A DNA stretch of 64,000 nt from Ardenticatenaceae bacterium (GTDB taxonomy: Bacteria; Chloroflexota; Anaerolineae; Promineifilales; Promineifilaceae), in NCBI GenBank assembly GCA_020634245.1, contig JACKCC010000023.1, positions 54,471 to 118,470 on the forward strand. Reading direction: 5' to 3'. The notes beneath the pieces were generated by a model that saw nothing but the letters and a program-made list of their open reading frames with translations, had not been told where the DNA came from and made no database searches. Shown here piece after piece: positions 16,807 to 26,340 of this stretch. The position numbers were made by a program, and so were the translations under genes. Numbering within the stretch: position 1 is the first letter of the stretch; every line of letters starts with the position of its first letter.

Positions 16807-17966
16807 TGGGAGTAAGTGATGCAAAACCGTGCGTGGACCGGGCTTAGGCGCAAACAAATAAGCCCATTTAACATATTGCCACAGGTTAAGCCAAAGAAAT
16901 GCCAACGCCACCAGGAAGAAACGGAAGGTTGCTATCTTGCAAGTTGTGCGCGCTCGCACTGTATTCATCAGTCGGTAGCTGGTTTCGATGCCAAAACGGC
17001 GACGATATTCTTCAGCGATTTGGGCTGGTTGTCGTTTGAGCGCCCCGATCACGATGTAGGCGAAATGAAAAACACCCTTGCGTTTGTATTTGCCCTGGCT
17101 GTATTTGCAAACGATATACAGCGGCAGCGTTTCTTGGTCATAAATAGTACTCCGGCGTTCATAAGTAGTCGTGTAACTCTTCCGTCCCACCAACAAAGCC
17201 CGCGAACCGCCTTGTTTGCCGCGAACGACCAGAGGAAGAATTGTGGGAAACGATTGTTTTTTCAAATAGGCGACCATTCCATTATTGTCAAACCCCCTGT
17301 CCAAATACAATCGTTTGATACGCAATCCCAACTCTCGTCCGTGTGCCAACAGGCGTTCGACCACATCTTGCGCTTTTTCTCCCTGGCACATCAAGACGAT
17401 AGCCAGGGTATATCGCTTGTTCTTCTTGACCACATACAAGGTGGCGAATACGTAGAAGTGGGTGGTGCCGCTTTTGGCGCGTCCCCGACGGACATAGGGG
17501 TCGTCTTCTGCATGCTGTCCGTGATAGGGAATTTCGGTCAGGTCAATTGCTGCAGGCAGTTTGCTTTTGAGCAACTTGCGTGGCAACTTGGCGGTCAGCA
17601 GTTTGTTGAGTTGCTTTTCTACATCTGGCAACTCTCCCATATTTTTCAGCATCGCTTTGACTTGTGTGCGTACTGTTGTCCCGCTAGGCGCTTCTTCCAG
17701 AAGTTGGCTGGCCATTTCAATGCTGATACGCTCGACAGAAGCAGCCACCAATACGTCCCAGATGTCTTGGGCGGTGTAATCCCGGTTTTTCATATCCAAT
17801 TGGAAATGTTCTTGCAACGTGGCACTAACCAATTGATAAACATCTTGTGCCGTCAGTTGCTTGTTGTTACTATTCTGTTTAGCCACTTTGAGTCCTCCAT
17901 TGTGAGAGATTGAAGGATTCATCGTGGCACTTTTTGTTAATTTTGTCTACTCATTTCGATCTACTG
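16707..17966 (-). mobile_element. ISH3-like insertion sequence, 1260 bp, complete
   Basis: Terminal inverted repeats CAGTAGATCGAAAT at 16707-16720 and its complement at 17953-17966 bound one transposase gene on the minus strand. The 5-bp target duplication ATACT is at 16702-16706 and 17967-17971. All parts are intact, so the element is probably active or recently was. It contains no ACGGCCGT octamer, unlike the host DNA around it. Confidence 0.95.
16720..17922 (-). CDS. DDE transposase, ISH3-like
   Basis: A 400-residue DDE transposase of the IS4-type superfamily. Acidic residues are at about Asp127 (AAIDLTEIPYHG), Asp208 (RLYLDRGFDNNG) and Glu313 (EEYRRRFGIETSYR, a YREK-like motif). Size, motif wording and the 5-bp duplication fit the ISH3 family best; assignment to that family is from memory of its motifs. 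The stop codon uses the innermost base of the left TIR, so the gene fills the element. The ATG at 17922 is used; the alternative VAKQNSNNKQL start lies 12 codons in. Confidence 0.88.
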   Translation of the reverse strand: MNPSISHNGGLKVAKQNSNNKQLTAQDVYQLVSATLQEHFQLDMKNRDYTAQDIWDVLVAASVERISIEMASQLLEEAPSGTTVRTQVKAMLKNMGELPDVEKQLNKLLTAKLPRKLLKSKLPAAIDLTEIPYHGQHAEDDPYVRRGRAKSGTTHFYVFATLYVVKKNKRYTLAIVLMCQGEKAQDVVERLLAHGRELGLRIKRLYLDRGFDNNGMVAYLKKQSFPTILPLVVRGKQGGSRALLVGRKSYTTTYERRSTIYDQETLPLYIVCKYSQGKYKRKGVFHFAYIVIGALKRQPAQIAEEYRRRFGIETSYRLMNTVRARTTCKIATFRFFLVALAFLWLNLWQYVKWAYLFAPKPGPRTVLHHLLPLARWRLWLWEMIKQRLGFSLVIHIPLEV

Positions 17967-20900
17967 ATACTGGAAAAAATCTTCAACAATGCGCCGATCA
18001 TGTTGACTTTTATTGGGCAGGACGGCCGTTTCGCCCTTGCCAACCGGGAATACGAACAAACCTATGGCTGGTCATTAACCGAACTGCAAAATCATCCCGA
18101 TATTTTCTCCCGACTGTATCCTGACCCCGATACATGTCATCAAGTATTGCAGGCCATCCATCGCGGAGATGGCACCTTTCGGGAATTTCAAGCACAAACC
18201 AGGAGCGGACAGGTCCTAGATGTCAGCTTCGCCAACATCCGCCTTTCCGATAACTCCAGTATCGGCATCGGCCAAGACATCACCCACCGCAAAAAAATTG
18301 AAAACGACCTGAAAGAAAGCGAGGCCCGTTTCCGCATCGCCATCCAAGAAGCACCATTCCCCATCATTATTCATGCCGAAGATGGCGAGATATTGGCAAT
18401 GAGCCGCATTTGGCCCGAAATTACTGGCTATCAGCCAGAAGAAATCCCGACCATTGCCGACTGGACCGAACGCGCTTATGGTGTTCGTCAAGAACAAATC
18501 CAGGCCGGCATCGACCAACTGTATGAACTGGACCACCGCGTATATGAAGGGGAATTTCAAATCACCTGCAAAGATGGTTCCCGTCGCATCTGGGAATTCA
18601 GTTCCACACCCCTTGGCCCCGCGTCCGATGGCCGCCGCATTGTCATTAGTGCGGCTGTCGACATCACCGAGCGTAAACACGCCGAAGCGGCCTTGCAAAC
18701 CAAGACCGAAGAACTTGATGGGTATTTCAGATACACCCTCGACCTCCTCTGCATTGCCGACACAGATGGCCGATTCCGCCGCTTGAACAAAGAATGGGAA
18801 GCTGTATTAGGCTACCCGATAGATGAAATGGAAGGGCAGCGTTTTATGACCTTTGTTCATCCTGACGACGTTATTGCCACACTGGATGCCCTATCACAAT
18901 TAACTAACCAACAAGAAGTGCTCAATTTTACCAACCGTTACCGCCATCAAGATGGCTCGTACCGCTGGCTTGAATGGCGTTCTATTCCGGCCGGCGATCT
19001 CATTTATGCGGCTGCCCGCGACATCACAGAACGGATCAAAAACGAACAACAGCTGCGCTTACAAAGTGCGGCGCTGGAGGCAGCGGCCAATGGCATTGTT
19101 ATCACCGACATTAACGGCGATATTGAATGGGCCAACCCGGCCTTTACCGAATTAACCGGCTACACGCTAGATGAAGCCATCGGCAAAAACCCGCGTGAAT
19201 TGGTCAAATCAGGCAAACATGACAGTTTGTTTTACGCCGATCTATGGCAAACCATTTTAAGCGGCCATACCTGGCGCGGCGAAATCGTCAACAAACGGAA
19301 GGACGGCACATTATACTATGAAGAATTATCCATAACCCCGGTCTGGGATGTTCAAGGCCGAATTGCTCATTTTATTTCTGTTAAACAAAACATTACCAAA
19401 CGCAAACAAGTCGAAGAAGCTATGCGCTTGAGTGAAGCCAGCATGGCAACGGCGCAACAAGCGGCCAAATTAGGCAGTTGGGAAGTCGATCTAGTCACGG
19501 GGGATAGTGTCTGGTCAATTGAGATGCAGCGCCTGCTGGGTTATGATTCTGTAAAAGTCCCAAATTATCAGGAATTTCTGGAACGGGCGCACCCAGAGGA
19601 TCGGGACCGTATTACGCAAGCTTATCTTCTTGGCAAACAGACCCATGAACCGGTGACCTTTGAATTCCGTACTAACCCGGAATACGGCACGACACGACAC
19701 ATGCTGGGAAAAGTCCATCTTCGCGTTGATGCAGCCGGACAGCCGCTTAAACTAACGGGAACAATACAAGATATTACTGAACGCAAACAGGCAGAGGTAG
19801 AGCGCGAATTTTTATTGGAAGAGGTCAAGGCTTATGCAGAACGCCTGGCTCAGGTCATGCGCTCTGTTCCCGAAGGGGTACTGCTGCTCAATCCGGCCAA
19901 TCAGGTTTTGCTGGCCAATCCGCAAGGTCAGGAACACCTGGCTTTGCTGGCCAAAGTAGATCTTGAAAACCAGATTACTCATTTGGGGGGTATCGCTCTG
20001 GATGCCATACAGTCTTCACCGGTGTATGGACAATGGCATGAGGTGGAGAGTAACGGCCGTATCTTCCAAACCATCGCCCAACCAGTGGAAACCGGACCTG
20101 TGCCACAAGGATGGGTATTGGTCCTGCGCGACGTAACCGAACAAAAAGAAGTTCAAAGGCAGCTCCAACAGCAAGAAAGATTAGCCGCCATCGGTCAATT
20201 AGCCGCCGGTATCGCCCATGATTTCAACAACATCATGGCCGTTATCGTCCTGTATTCCCAAATATTGGAAAAAGCCCCGTCACTAACGACCAGACAGCAC
20301 GAGCAACTGGCAACCATCACCCGCCAGGCCAAACAGGCATCAGAGCTTATTCAGCAAATTCTGGATTTCAGCCGGCGCTCCGTCCTGGCCAAACAGCCGC
20401 TGGATATGCTGAATTTACTGCAAACAGAAATAAGCCTGCTTCAGCGTACTTTACCTGAAAATATCGAAGTTGAATTAGCCAGCAAGCCGGGGAATTATTT
20501 GATTCAAGCCGATCAAACCCGCTTGCAGCAAACCATCATGAACCTGTCCATCAATGCTCGTGACGCAATGCCGGACGGCGGCAAACTAGGTTTTGAACTG
20601 GCCCATATCCAAATTAAAAGCAGAAAACACGTACCCATTCCAGGTATGAATGAAGGTGATTGGATCCGGCTGCGCATAACCGATACCGGCAGCGGTATTG
20701 AGCCGGATGTGCTGGAACACGTCTTTGAACCATTTTTTACCACTAAAGAGCCGGGCAAAGGAACCGGGCTGGGTCTGGCCCAGGTACACGGAATCATTGC
20801 CCAACACGATGGCCATATTGTTGTAAACAGCAAGGTCAGCGAAGGCACGACCTTTACAATTTACCTCCCGGCACTAACCACCCTTGGCTCACATATCACC

Positions 20901-21311
20901 AATCTTGAAGCGGATGCTCTGCCTTACGGCGAAGACGAACTTCTTCTCGTCGTCGAAGACCAGATATCATTGCGCGAGGCATTGGTGGAAACCTTGACGG
21001 TCTGGCAGTATCGTGTGTTGGCCGCAGCCAATGGTGAAGAGGCCCTGAAATGCCTTGCGGAACAAGATGAGCCGGTCAAATTGGTGATTAGTGACGTAGT
21101 TATGCCTAAAATGGGTGGTGTAGCCCTGCTGCATTCCCTGCGAGAGAAGGGATGGGAAATGCCCGTCATTCTAATGACCGGTCATCCATTGGATGAAAAT
21201 ATGTCAAAATTATGGGCGCAAGGTGTTCATATAGCCTTGACCAAGCCTGTTGGGCCTAATCAGTTAGCTCAGGCTGTCGCCTCGGCATTGGAATCTGCAA
21301 AACAGATGTAG
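17910..21311 (+). CDS. 3' fragment of the split kinase: PAS array, histidine kinase and receiver
   Basis: The open frame after the IS starts inside the right IS end (first ~20 residues foreign) and continues for over 1100 residues. Successive PAS/PAC modules each end in DITERK-like strings (IGQDITHRKK, AAVDITERKH, AARDITERIK, VKQNITKRKQ, TIQDITERKQ). The kinase core has the H-box GIAHDFNNIMAV (His about 770), N-box INARDAMPDGG, G1 DTGSGIEPD and G2 GKGTGLGLAQ. A receiver follows with Asp about 1062 in VISDVVMPKMGG and Lys in LTKPVG. It could be expressed as a soluble kinase from an IS-borne or internal promoter. A terminator follows. Confidence 0.9.
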   Translation: MKDSSWHFLLILSTHFDLLILEKIFNNAPIMLTFIGQDGRFALANREYEQTYGWSLTELQNHPDIFSRLYPDPDTCHQVLQAIHRGDGTFREFQAQTRSGQVLDVSFANIRLSDNSSIGIGQDITHRKKIENDLKESEARFRIAIQEAPFPIIIHAEDGEILAMSRIWPEITGYQPEEIPTIADWTERAYGVRQEQIQAGIDQLYELDHRVYEGEFQITCKDGSRRIWEFSSTPLGPASDGRRIVISAAVDITERKHAEAALQTKTEELDGYFRYTLDLLCIADTDGRFRRLNKEWEAVLGYPIDEMEGQRFMTFVHPDDVIATLDALSQLTNQQEVLNFTNRYRHQDGSYRWLEWRSIPAGDLIYAAARDITERIKNEQQLRLQSAALEAAANGIVITDINGDIEWANPAFTELTGYTLDEAIGKNPRELVKSGKHDSLFYADLWQTILSGHTWRGEIVNKRKDGTLYYEELSITPVWDVQGRIAHFISVKQNITKRKQVEEAMRLSEASMATAQQAAKLGSWEVDLVTGDSVWSIEMQRLLGYDSVKVPNYQEFLERAHPEDRDRITQAYLLGKQTHEPVTFEFRTNPEYGTTRHMLGKVHLRVDAAGQPLKLTGTIQDITERKQAEVEREFLLEEVKAYAERLAQVMRSVPEGVLLLNPANQVLLANPQGQEHLALLAKVDLENQITHLGGIALDAIQSSPVYGQWHEVESNGRIFQTIAQPVETGPVPQGWVLVLRDVTEQKEVQRQLQQQERLAAIGQLAAGIAHDFNNIMAVIVLYSQILEKAPSLTTRQHEQLATITRQAKQASELIQQILDFSRRSVLAKQPLDMLNLLQTEISLLQRTLPENIEVELASKPGNYLIQADQTRLQQTIMNLSINARDAMPDGGKLGFELAHIQIKSRKHVPIPGMNEGDWIRLRITDTGSGIEPDVLEHVFEPFFTTKEPGKGTGLGLAQVHGIIAQHDGHIVVNSKVSEGTTFTIYLPALTTLGSHITNLEADALPYGEDELLLVVEDQISLREALVETLTVWQYRVLAAANGEEALKCLAEQDEPVKLVISDVVMPKMGGVALLHSLREKGWEMPVILMTGHPLDENMSKLWAQGVHIALTKPVGPNQLAQAVASALESAKQM

Positions 21312-21415
21312 ATAAAGCATTTTGTACCAGCATGACGATCGGCACATGTGGCTTTTTAACGGCCGTTTTCACCAGCACTCTTCACCTTTTGTGCGACAAA
21401 TGACCATCTGTTCTT

Positions 21416-21458
21416 AAAAAGATGCTCATCTCTTGGATAAAAGATGGGCATCTTTTTT
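21416..21458 (+). terminator. Terminator after the hybrid kinase, followed by iterated hairpin words
   Basis: AAAAAGATGC (21416-21425) pairs with GCATCTTTTT (21448-21457), ending in a T-run. Two further near-copies of GCATCTTTT occur by 21497, separated by AAAAGTT, so the half-stem is iterated. Confidence 0.8.
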
Positions 21459-21607
21459 GAAAAGTTGAGCATCTTTTCCGAAAAGTTCAGCATCTTTTTC
21501 TAAGAAGCCATTAACTCGTTCCTGAATAATAATTGTTTTGGGGATAAAGAAGCAGCATCAATCTTGCCACTTTCCCTGAAAAATATATGGGAGCCGCGTT
21601 ATGATGT

Positions 21608-23134
21608 TTACTGATCGTCCTGGATCATTTCCAAGGTGTAAGTTAACACTGGGTCATTACCTGCTATTTGGTCGATAACGGCCGTTTTGACAATAATATC
21701 AGGCACGACGGGCTGATCATCCAGCACACCGCTGGGGCGAACGTAGCACGTTCGTGAGATTCGATACCGCAAGCCAGTGCGAGGCAAAGACGACATTTCC
21801 AAGGGAACATCTGCACAGTATGAGGCGGAATCGGTTGTTTCTTCGCCGATCAAAAGCCCCATATCATAATCTTGAAGGATTGTGGCCAGCGTAATTGACG
21901 CTGAAAATGTGTCTGGCCCAATCAGAAGGTAGATTTTGCCCTGATAACGCTCCGCAACGGCAAATGGTTGGATCACTTCACATTCCATCTCTCTTGGTTC
22001 CCCAGAACCGTATCCCCTAAACGGAGCCTGAATACTTTGGGCACAAGACCTATAAAGATTATTCGCAAGATAATCCATGATAGATTGAACCTGCGCGTAA
22101 TAGCCGCCACCATTGGTGCGCACGTCAATAATAAGATGCTGCACGCCATCGGCTTGAATTTGGGTAAAGGCTGATTTCAATGCCGGGCCGAGGCCGGTGC
22201 TAAAGGTATTGATCGTCAGTACACCTATCGGCTCGCCAAGTACGGTTGTATACGTCACAGGCTCTTCAGGTTGATATTCAGTTACCACCTGCTGCATCAC
22301 CTCTGATGCGGTTACGCCGGGAACAATTTGTGTGACCGGTGTGTTTGCCTTCGGCAGCAGCGTCACTCGGTACTCCGGTAGCGAACCAAACAGCAGGAAG
22401 AAATGCAATGGCGAAAAGTAGCGATCGGAATATCCTTTTGCTTCGTCCCACATAGTAGTAATGGGAATGTCGTTGACAGCCAGTAATTCTGTTCCCAGGG
22501 CAATATCAACATCGCCCGAATAATTATCAATGATGTAGGCGTGCTCTCCTTCTATTTGTACAGTAAAGGGAAAGAAACGCTCGTTCTTGATAATTTCATC
22601 TAACGTCGCGTCTGGCAAGTCGACTTGCGTATGTGTGTCCCCCAAACTAAAAATCAAGGGGGCGACCTTTTTGAAAAAGTCAATCATCGTCAACGGCCGT
22701 GCCAATTCATCATTAATACGCGCTCGCTCCAGGTCTACCTCATCCTTGGGACGCTTTGCATACGGGTTGGGATGGGTCGTTTCCAACCGGTGAAACAGTT
22801 CATCCAGATCGTAGCGCATGTCTTCCGGCGACAAAAGGGGATAATCGCCGAGAAGTGTTAGGGTAGGTACCGGAACGGCCGTTGGTTCGGGCGATGGTGT
22901 TGGAATAGCTTTTGTGGGAGGTACGGCCGTTGGCCCAAGTGTTGGCGTTGAAATTGCTGCTGTAGGTGAAACAGCCGTTTTTGCAGGATTAGACAGAACA
23001 GTAGAGACCATCTCCTTCGGTTCAGCATTCGTACAAGATGCCAGCGAGGAGATAATCACAAAAAGCAAAAAAACAGCCGCTTTGTAACAATAGAAGAGGT
23101 AAGTAGATTGTTTACGACCAATTAATGGAGGCAT
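21608..23134 (-). CDS. S41-family peptidase-like lipoprotein
   Basis: A 508-residue exported lipoprotein. The lipobox LASC at about residues 31-34 follows a hydrophobic stretch, then comes a Thr/Pro linker. The C-terminal half has the S41 (tail-specific protease) fold: DVRTNGGGYYAQVQ, and GPDTFSASITLATILQDY with the likely nucleophile Ser in FSAS, then GLLIGEETTDSASYC. The N-terminal SLGDTHTQVD segment is typical of S41 members that degrade peptides outside the membrane. No PDZ domain is evident. It ends a minus-strand run with the methyltransferase and PKD-CAP genes, 7 bases after the methyltransferase stop. Confidence 0.82.
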   Translation of the reverse strand: MPPLIGRKQSTYLFYCYKAAVFLLFVIISSLASCTNAEPKEMVSTVLSNPAKTAVSPTAAISTPTLGPTAVPPTKAIPTPSPEPTAVPVPTLTLLGDYPLLSPEDMRYDLDELFHRLETTHPNPYAKRPKDEVDLERARINDELARPLTMIDFFKKVAPLIFSLGDTHTQVDLPDATLDEIIKNERFFPFTVQIEGEHAYIIDNYSGDVDIALGTELLAVNDIPITTMWDEAKGYSDRYFSPLHFFLLFGSLPEYRVTLLPKANTPVTQIVPGVTASEVMQQVVTEYQPEEPVTYTTVLGEPIGVLTINTFSTGLGPALKSAFTQIQADGVQHLIIDVRTNGGGYYAQVQSIMDYLANNLYRSCAQSIQAPFRGYGSGEPREMECEVIQPFAVAERYQGKIYLLIGPDTFSASITLATILQDYDMGLLIGEETTDSASYCADVPLEMSSLPRTGLRYRISRTCYVRPSGVLDDQPVVPDIIVKTAVIDQIAGNDPVLTYTLEMIQDDQ

Positions 23135-23141
23135 ATCCTTC

Positions 23142-23867
23142 TTAATCGTTCCTCAAAACCGTATACAAATTTAAATCCCCTTCCTTGCCATCACTGCGGA
23201 ATTGATCAAGAACACGCAGACCAGCCGCTTCAGCCAGCTTTACCGTTTCGACCTCATCCACCAGGCAAACGTAGCGCAGGCCAAAACCATCCCGCTGCCA
23301 GGTAAGCAGAAAATCGTTTGGCTCCACGTCAACCGCCGACAAACCGATTTCGGCCCAGTCGCGCAGTTTGCGCCGCTGCCGTTCGCTGCCCATAAACTGC
23401 CAGGTGGACAGGAAGATACGGCCATTACCCTCCTGGCTATCACTCAACCTCTCTTTCATCTCCTGCAATAACCGAAGCCGGTTCTCAAATCCGGGAATGT
23501 GCTGCAACACAGCCAAACAGGCGACCACATCATATTGTACCAACCCGTCCAGGCTGCCCATCCGGCTCAAATCGCGCTGAAAATAATCGCCGGGAACGCG
23601 CAACGCAGCATGAGCCAGCAGTTCGCTGCTGAAATCGACCCCCGCATAATGACCGAGCGCGTCGTGCTGCTGTAAATAATAACCGAAACGGCCGTTGCCA
23701 CAGCCCACATCCAAAACATCACAAGGCACACAAGGCAGCGCCACTCGCAGCCGGTCAAAACCGGGCTGGGGCGTCTCCCGCGTCTCAGCAAACGGCTGGG
23801 CTAACGCACCGTAAAATTCGCGGTTCAATGCCAGCAGCTTCTGAGCAACCTCTGGATTCATTTGCAA
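23142..23867 (-). CDS. Class I SAM-dependent methyltransferase, Trm9/ALKBH8-like
   Basis: A 241-residue Rossmann methyltransferase. Motif I is VLDVGCGNGRFGYYL (about residues 51-65), motif II is GVDFSSELL, and the motif IV region is DVVACLAVLQHIP. The C-terminal half (FLLTWQRDGFGLRYVCLVDEVE...) resembles the tRNA wobble-uridine methyltransferases Trm9/ALKBH8, but the likeness is partial and small-molecule substrates are possible. The start is four bases past the PKD-CAP stop, so the three minus-strand genes here are likely one operon. ATG at 23867, with a second ATG two codons in. Confidence 0.8.
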   Translation of the reverse strand: MQMNPEVAQKLLALNREFYGALAQPFAETRETPQPGFDRLRVALPCVPCDVLDVGCGNGRFGYYLQQHDALGHYAGVDFSSELLAHAALRVPGDYFQRDLSRMGSLDGLVQYDVVACLAVLQHIPGFENRLRLLQEMKERLSDSQEGNGRIFLSTWQFMGSERQRRKLRDWAEIGLSAVDVEPNDFLLTWQRDGFGLRYVCLVDEVETVKLAEAAGLRVLDQFRSDGKEGDLNLYTVLRND

Positions 23868-23870
23868 AAA

Positions 23871-26120
23871 TCAGGGGGCGGGCGTCGCCGTAATCAATAC
23901 CGGCGGCGGCAGCAGCGTGGGTCGCGGCGTACTGCCGGGAATAACTGGCGTTGGCGTCGGTGGAATGGGGGTGGCCGTCGGTTCGATAGTGGGAACGGCC
24001 GTGGCCGTTACAGCAGGCGTAGGTGTAGGCACATCAGGATCACCAACAAACGTAATAAGGCGGCTCTCGCTGACCAACTGGGCCGCGCCCGCCGCATCCT
24101 CCAGGGCAACATGCCATTCACCGCTGCCCACCCAACTCCAATCCATGCTGGCTGGCAATCTCAATCCATACCGTGTGCCTAACTGCGGTGCTGTTACCTG
24201 CCCCCAAATCACGCCATCCGGTCCATAAACGGTGAACTGCTGCCCTGGCTCCAGCGGTTTGGGCCAATTCCAGCTAAACGTCACCGGTTCACTAATCAAA
24301 AACTGAACTCCGGCTTGCGGTTCATTCAGACGAATAAAAGGTTGAGCCGCCGCCGTAAAGCTGTTACCAAATTCGGCCGTCCAATACCAGACATTGGGCG
24401 CGCCAAAATCGGTGATAAAGCCAACACCTACATCGGTGGCGTATTGATTGAGGATAATACGGCGATGCGCCGGGCTGTTTACCCAAAATTCTACGGCCTG
24501 ATATGGATGTTCAAAGCCCCAGGCAGTAGCCTCACCCGCATACCCTTGCTGATAACCGGCCCACAGCAGTCGTTCGGCCGGATAAGAGCCGTCGGAGCCG
24601 GTATGAGCCGTGTATTGGTAACCGGCCATGTCAGCGGCATGCTGCTGGGCGGCACTGCTGAGCTGCGGAATCAAATTGAGCGGCGGTAAATCAAACTGCT
24701 GCCGTGCTTCGTTGATGTAAAAGAATAATTGTTCTGCCGGACTTAACCCGACTGGCAGAGAAACCGGTTCCAGGATAAACGGCTCGTCCAATTCAACCGG
24801 TGGCAGTACCAAACCATAAGGATCGCCTTCCAACCCGGCAGATGTTTCTTCGAAACGCATGATGAGCGGCAAGTAAACAGCCATGATGCCTGGATCAATA
24901 TGTACCCAACGGCCGATTTCAGTACCGCCATGCTCGTTAACGGCCGTCATACTCACGTAAAAATCACCACCAGCGCGATAAGGATGGCTGACAAATGCCC
25001 CTTCGTACACATTGCCGTCACCCATATCCCAGCGGAAAGTCGTCACCGTATCATCGCCAAACGCCTGGCCCTGAACGGGCTGACCGGCAGCCGCGTAATC
25101 GTCAATTTCCATGTCGGCAATCGGCGGCGCGCCCACGGTTACCGGCCAGAATGCCTCAGAACGGCCAAACGCATTTTCCACTGTGAGATGGACAGTATAA
25201 GTACCGGGAACCGTATACTGATGAGACGGTTCGGCTCCGGTCATTGTGCTGCCATCGCCAAATTCCCAGCGGTAAACCAGGGGCTGCTGACCGCCGCTCT
25301 GGTTAAGGAACTTCACCGTCTGCCCCACACCCGGCGTGTCGTCATCGGGCACAAATTGGGCGGCAGGCTCCGGCACAATGGTAATCATTGTCGATTTGGC
25401 AATCGTCTGCCCCGAATCGAACTGCGCTGTCAACGGGTTGGCCACTTCCAGGGTAATTTCATAACTGCCAGCAGCGGCGTAGGCAACAACGGGATCATTG
25501 ACGTCAATACGCCGTCCGTCCCCCAAATGCCAGGTCTGCGCCACCGGGCCGGAACCGCTGATTTCGGCCAGCAATTGGATGGGCTGTCCCACCGCCACCG
25601 GCGGCGGCGTTAAAATGCGGTTGATTTGGGGGGCAATTCCAATCCAAATGGGAGCGCTGGCAGTTTGGGTGTCGGTTTCGTTGGTGAGTACGGCCGTTAC
25701 CACTTTCTCCGGCTGGGTCACATCGGCCGTTTCCACACGAACAGCCACTTCTACCTGCTGCTCACCCCCGTTAGCGGGCAGGATGGGCAGCCAGTTCAAC
25801 GCATTGGTTTGCAAATTGGCCGTCATACCGGCCGGCATTCGGGCGGGATCGGGGCGCATACCGGGCGGCAAATTGAGCGTGAGCTGGGGTACGGCCGTTA
25901 CCATGACCGTGTTATGCAATTTCACCGTTAAAATTAACGTATCGCCCGGCGTAGCGATAGGCGGCGAAACGGTCAATTCTAACTGCAATGGGCCATCGAT
26001 ACGCGCCTGCCCACTGAACGAATCGGCCGGATCAAAAGCTGCGGTACGGCTGCTTATCCAAAAAGCAGCCAAACCAGCTACGGCCAACAAGGCCCAAATA
26101 AAATGCCAGCGCAGTTTCAT
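23871..26120 (-). CDS. Surface protein with PKD repeats and a CAP (SCP/PR-1) domain
   Basis: About 749 residues. A signal anchor (KLRWHFIWALLAVAGLAAFWI) is followed by a DUF11-like segment (PGDTLILTVKLHN), at least three PKD-type repeats (WHLGDGRRI, WEFGDGSTM and WDMGDGNVY, each with the YEITLEV/YTVHLTV-like strand), then a CAP domain (AEQLFFYINEARQQFDLPPL...HAADMAG...WVNSPAHRRIILNQYATDVGVG). The C-terminus is a Thr/Pro tail. CAP proteins are secreted and bind lipids or act as peptidases; PKD repeats mediate adhesion or spacing. The frame opens at 26267, but those residues read through an intergenic hairpin repeat, so the ATG at 26120 is chosen. Confidence 0.82.
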   Translation of the reverse strand: MKLRWHFIWALLAVAGLAAFWISSRTAAFDPADSFSGQARIDGPLQLELTVSPPIATPGDTLILTVKLHNTVMVTAVPQLTLNLPPGMRPDPARMPAGMTANLQTNALNWLPILPANGGEQQVEVAVRVETADVTQPEKVVTAVLTNETDTQTASAPIWIGIAPQINRILTPPPVAVGQPIQLLAEISGSGPVAQTWHLGDGRRIDVNDPVVAYAAAGSYEITLEVANPLTAQFDSGQTIAKSTMITIVPEPAAQFVPDDDTPGVGQTVKFLNQSGGQQPLVYRWEFGDGSTMTGAEPSHQYTVPGTYTVHLTVENAFGRSEAFWPVTVGAPPIADMEIDDYAAAGQPVQGQAFGDDTVTTFRWDMGDGNVYEGAFVSHPYRAGGDFYVSMTAVNEHGGTEIGRWVHIDPGIMAVYLPLIMRFEETSAGLEGDPYGLVLPPVELDEPFILEPVSLPVGLSPAEQLFFYINEARQQFDLPPLNLIPQLSSAAQQHAADMAGYQYTAHTGSDGSYPAERLLWAGYQQGYAGEATAWGFEHPYQAVEFWVNSPAHRRIILNQYATDVGVGFITDFGAPNVWYWTAEFGNSFTAAAQPFIRLNEPQAGVQFLISEPVTFSWNWPKPLEPGQQFTVYGPDGVIWGQVTAPQLGTRYGLRLPASMDWSWVGSGEWHVALEDAAGAAQLVSESRLITFVGDPDVPTPTPAVTATAVPTIEPTATPIPPTPTPVIPGSTPRPTLLPPPVLITATPAP

Positions 26121-26188
26121 GATGCCAAGCAGTGTATCAAAATAAAGGAGGGATAACAAGCACATCGCCCTAGATAACAGTTGTACAT

Positions 26189-26251
26189 AGTGCCAGGCGC
26201 CGGGCAAAACAGCCTGATTCAAGCAGGGCCTAAAGCCCTGTGCCTGGCACT
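26189..26251. repeat. Intergenic hairpin, AGTGCCAGGC family, copy 1
   Basis: AGTGCCAGGC (26189-26198) pairs exactly with GCCTGGCACT (26242-26251). An inner CAGGGC/GCCCTG stem sits at 26224-26240. The second copy is at 61857-61909. It lies between divergent genes. Confidence 0.8.
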
Positions 26252-26340
26252 CGGATATTTCGCCCATAACAAGCGATCATAAGACGTAAATTAAGCTGTG
26301 TAATTTATCCTGCCTACGGGTATAATAACAATCATATCTA

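Larger units (their letters stand above)
16081..21311 (+). pseudogene. Multi-PAS hybrid sensor histidine kinase, interrupted by an insertion sequence
   Basis: Joining 16081-16706 to 17972-21311 (removing the IS and one ATACT copy) restores a single reading frame of about 1321 codons. The junction reads ...EKTE-ILEKIFNNAPIM. The ancestral protein had two N-terminal membrane segments, a series of at least five or six PAS/PAC modules, a HisKA/HATPase core and a C-terminal receiver. The kinase is therefore disrupted by insertion, not by decay: no other stop or frameshift is present, so the event looks recent. Loss of the membrane part separates the sensor anchor from the kinase core. Confidence 0.9.

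Noticed and set aside
16816..17913. A long open frame on the plus strand opposite the transposase gene.
   Set aside because: It mirrors the transposase coding strand, has no SD or domain, and is a shadow frame.
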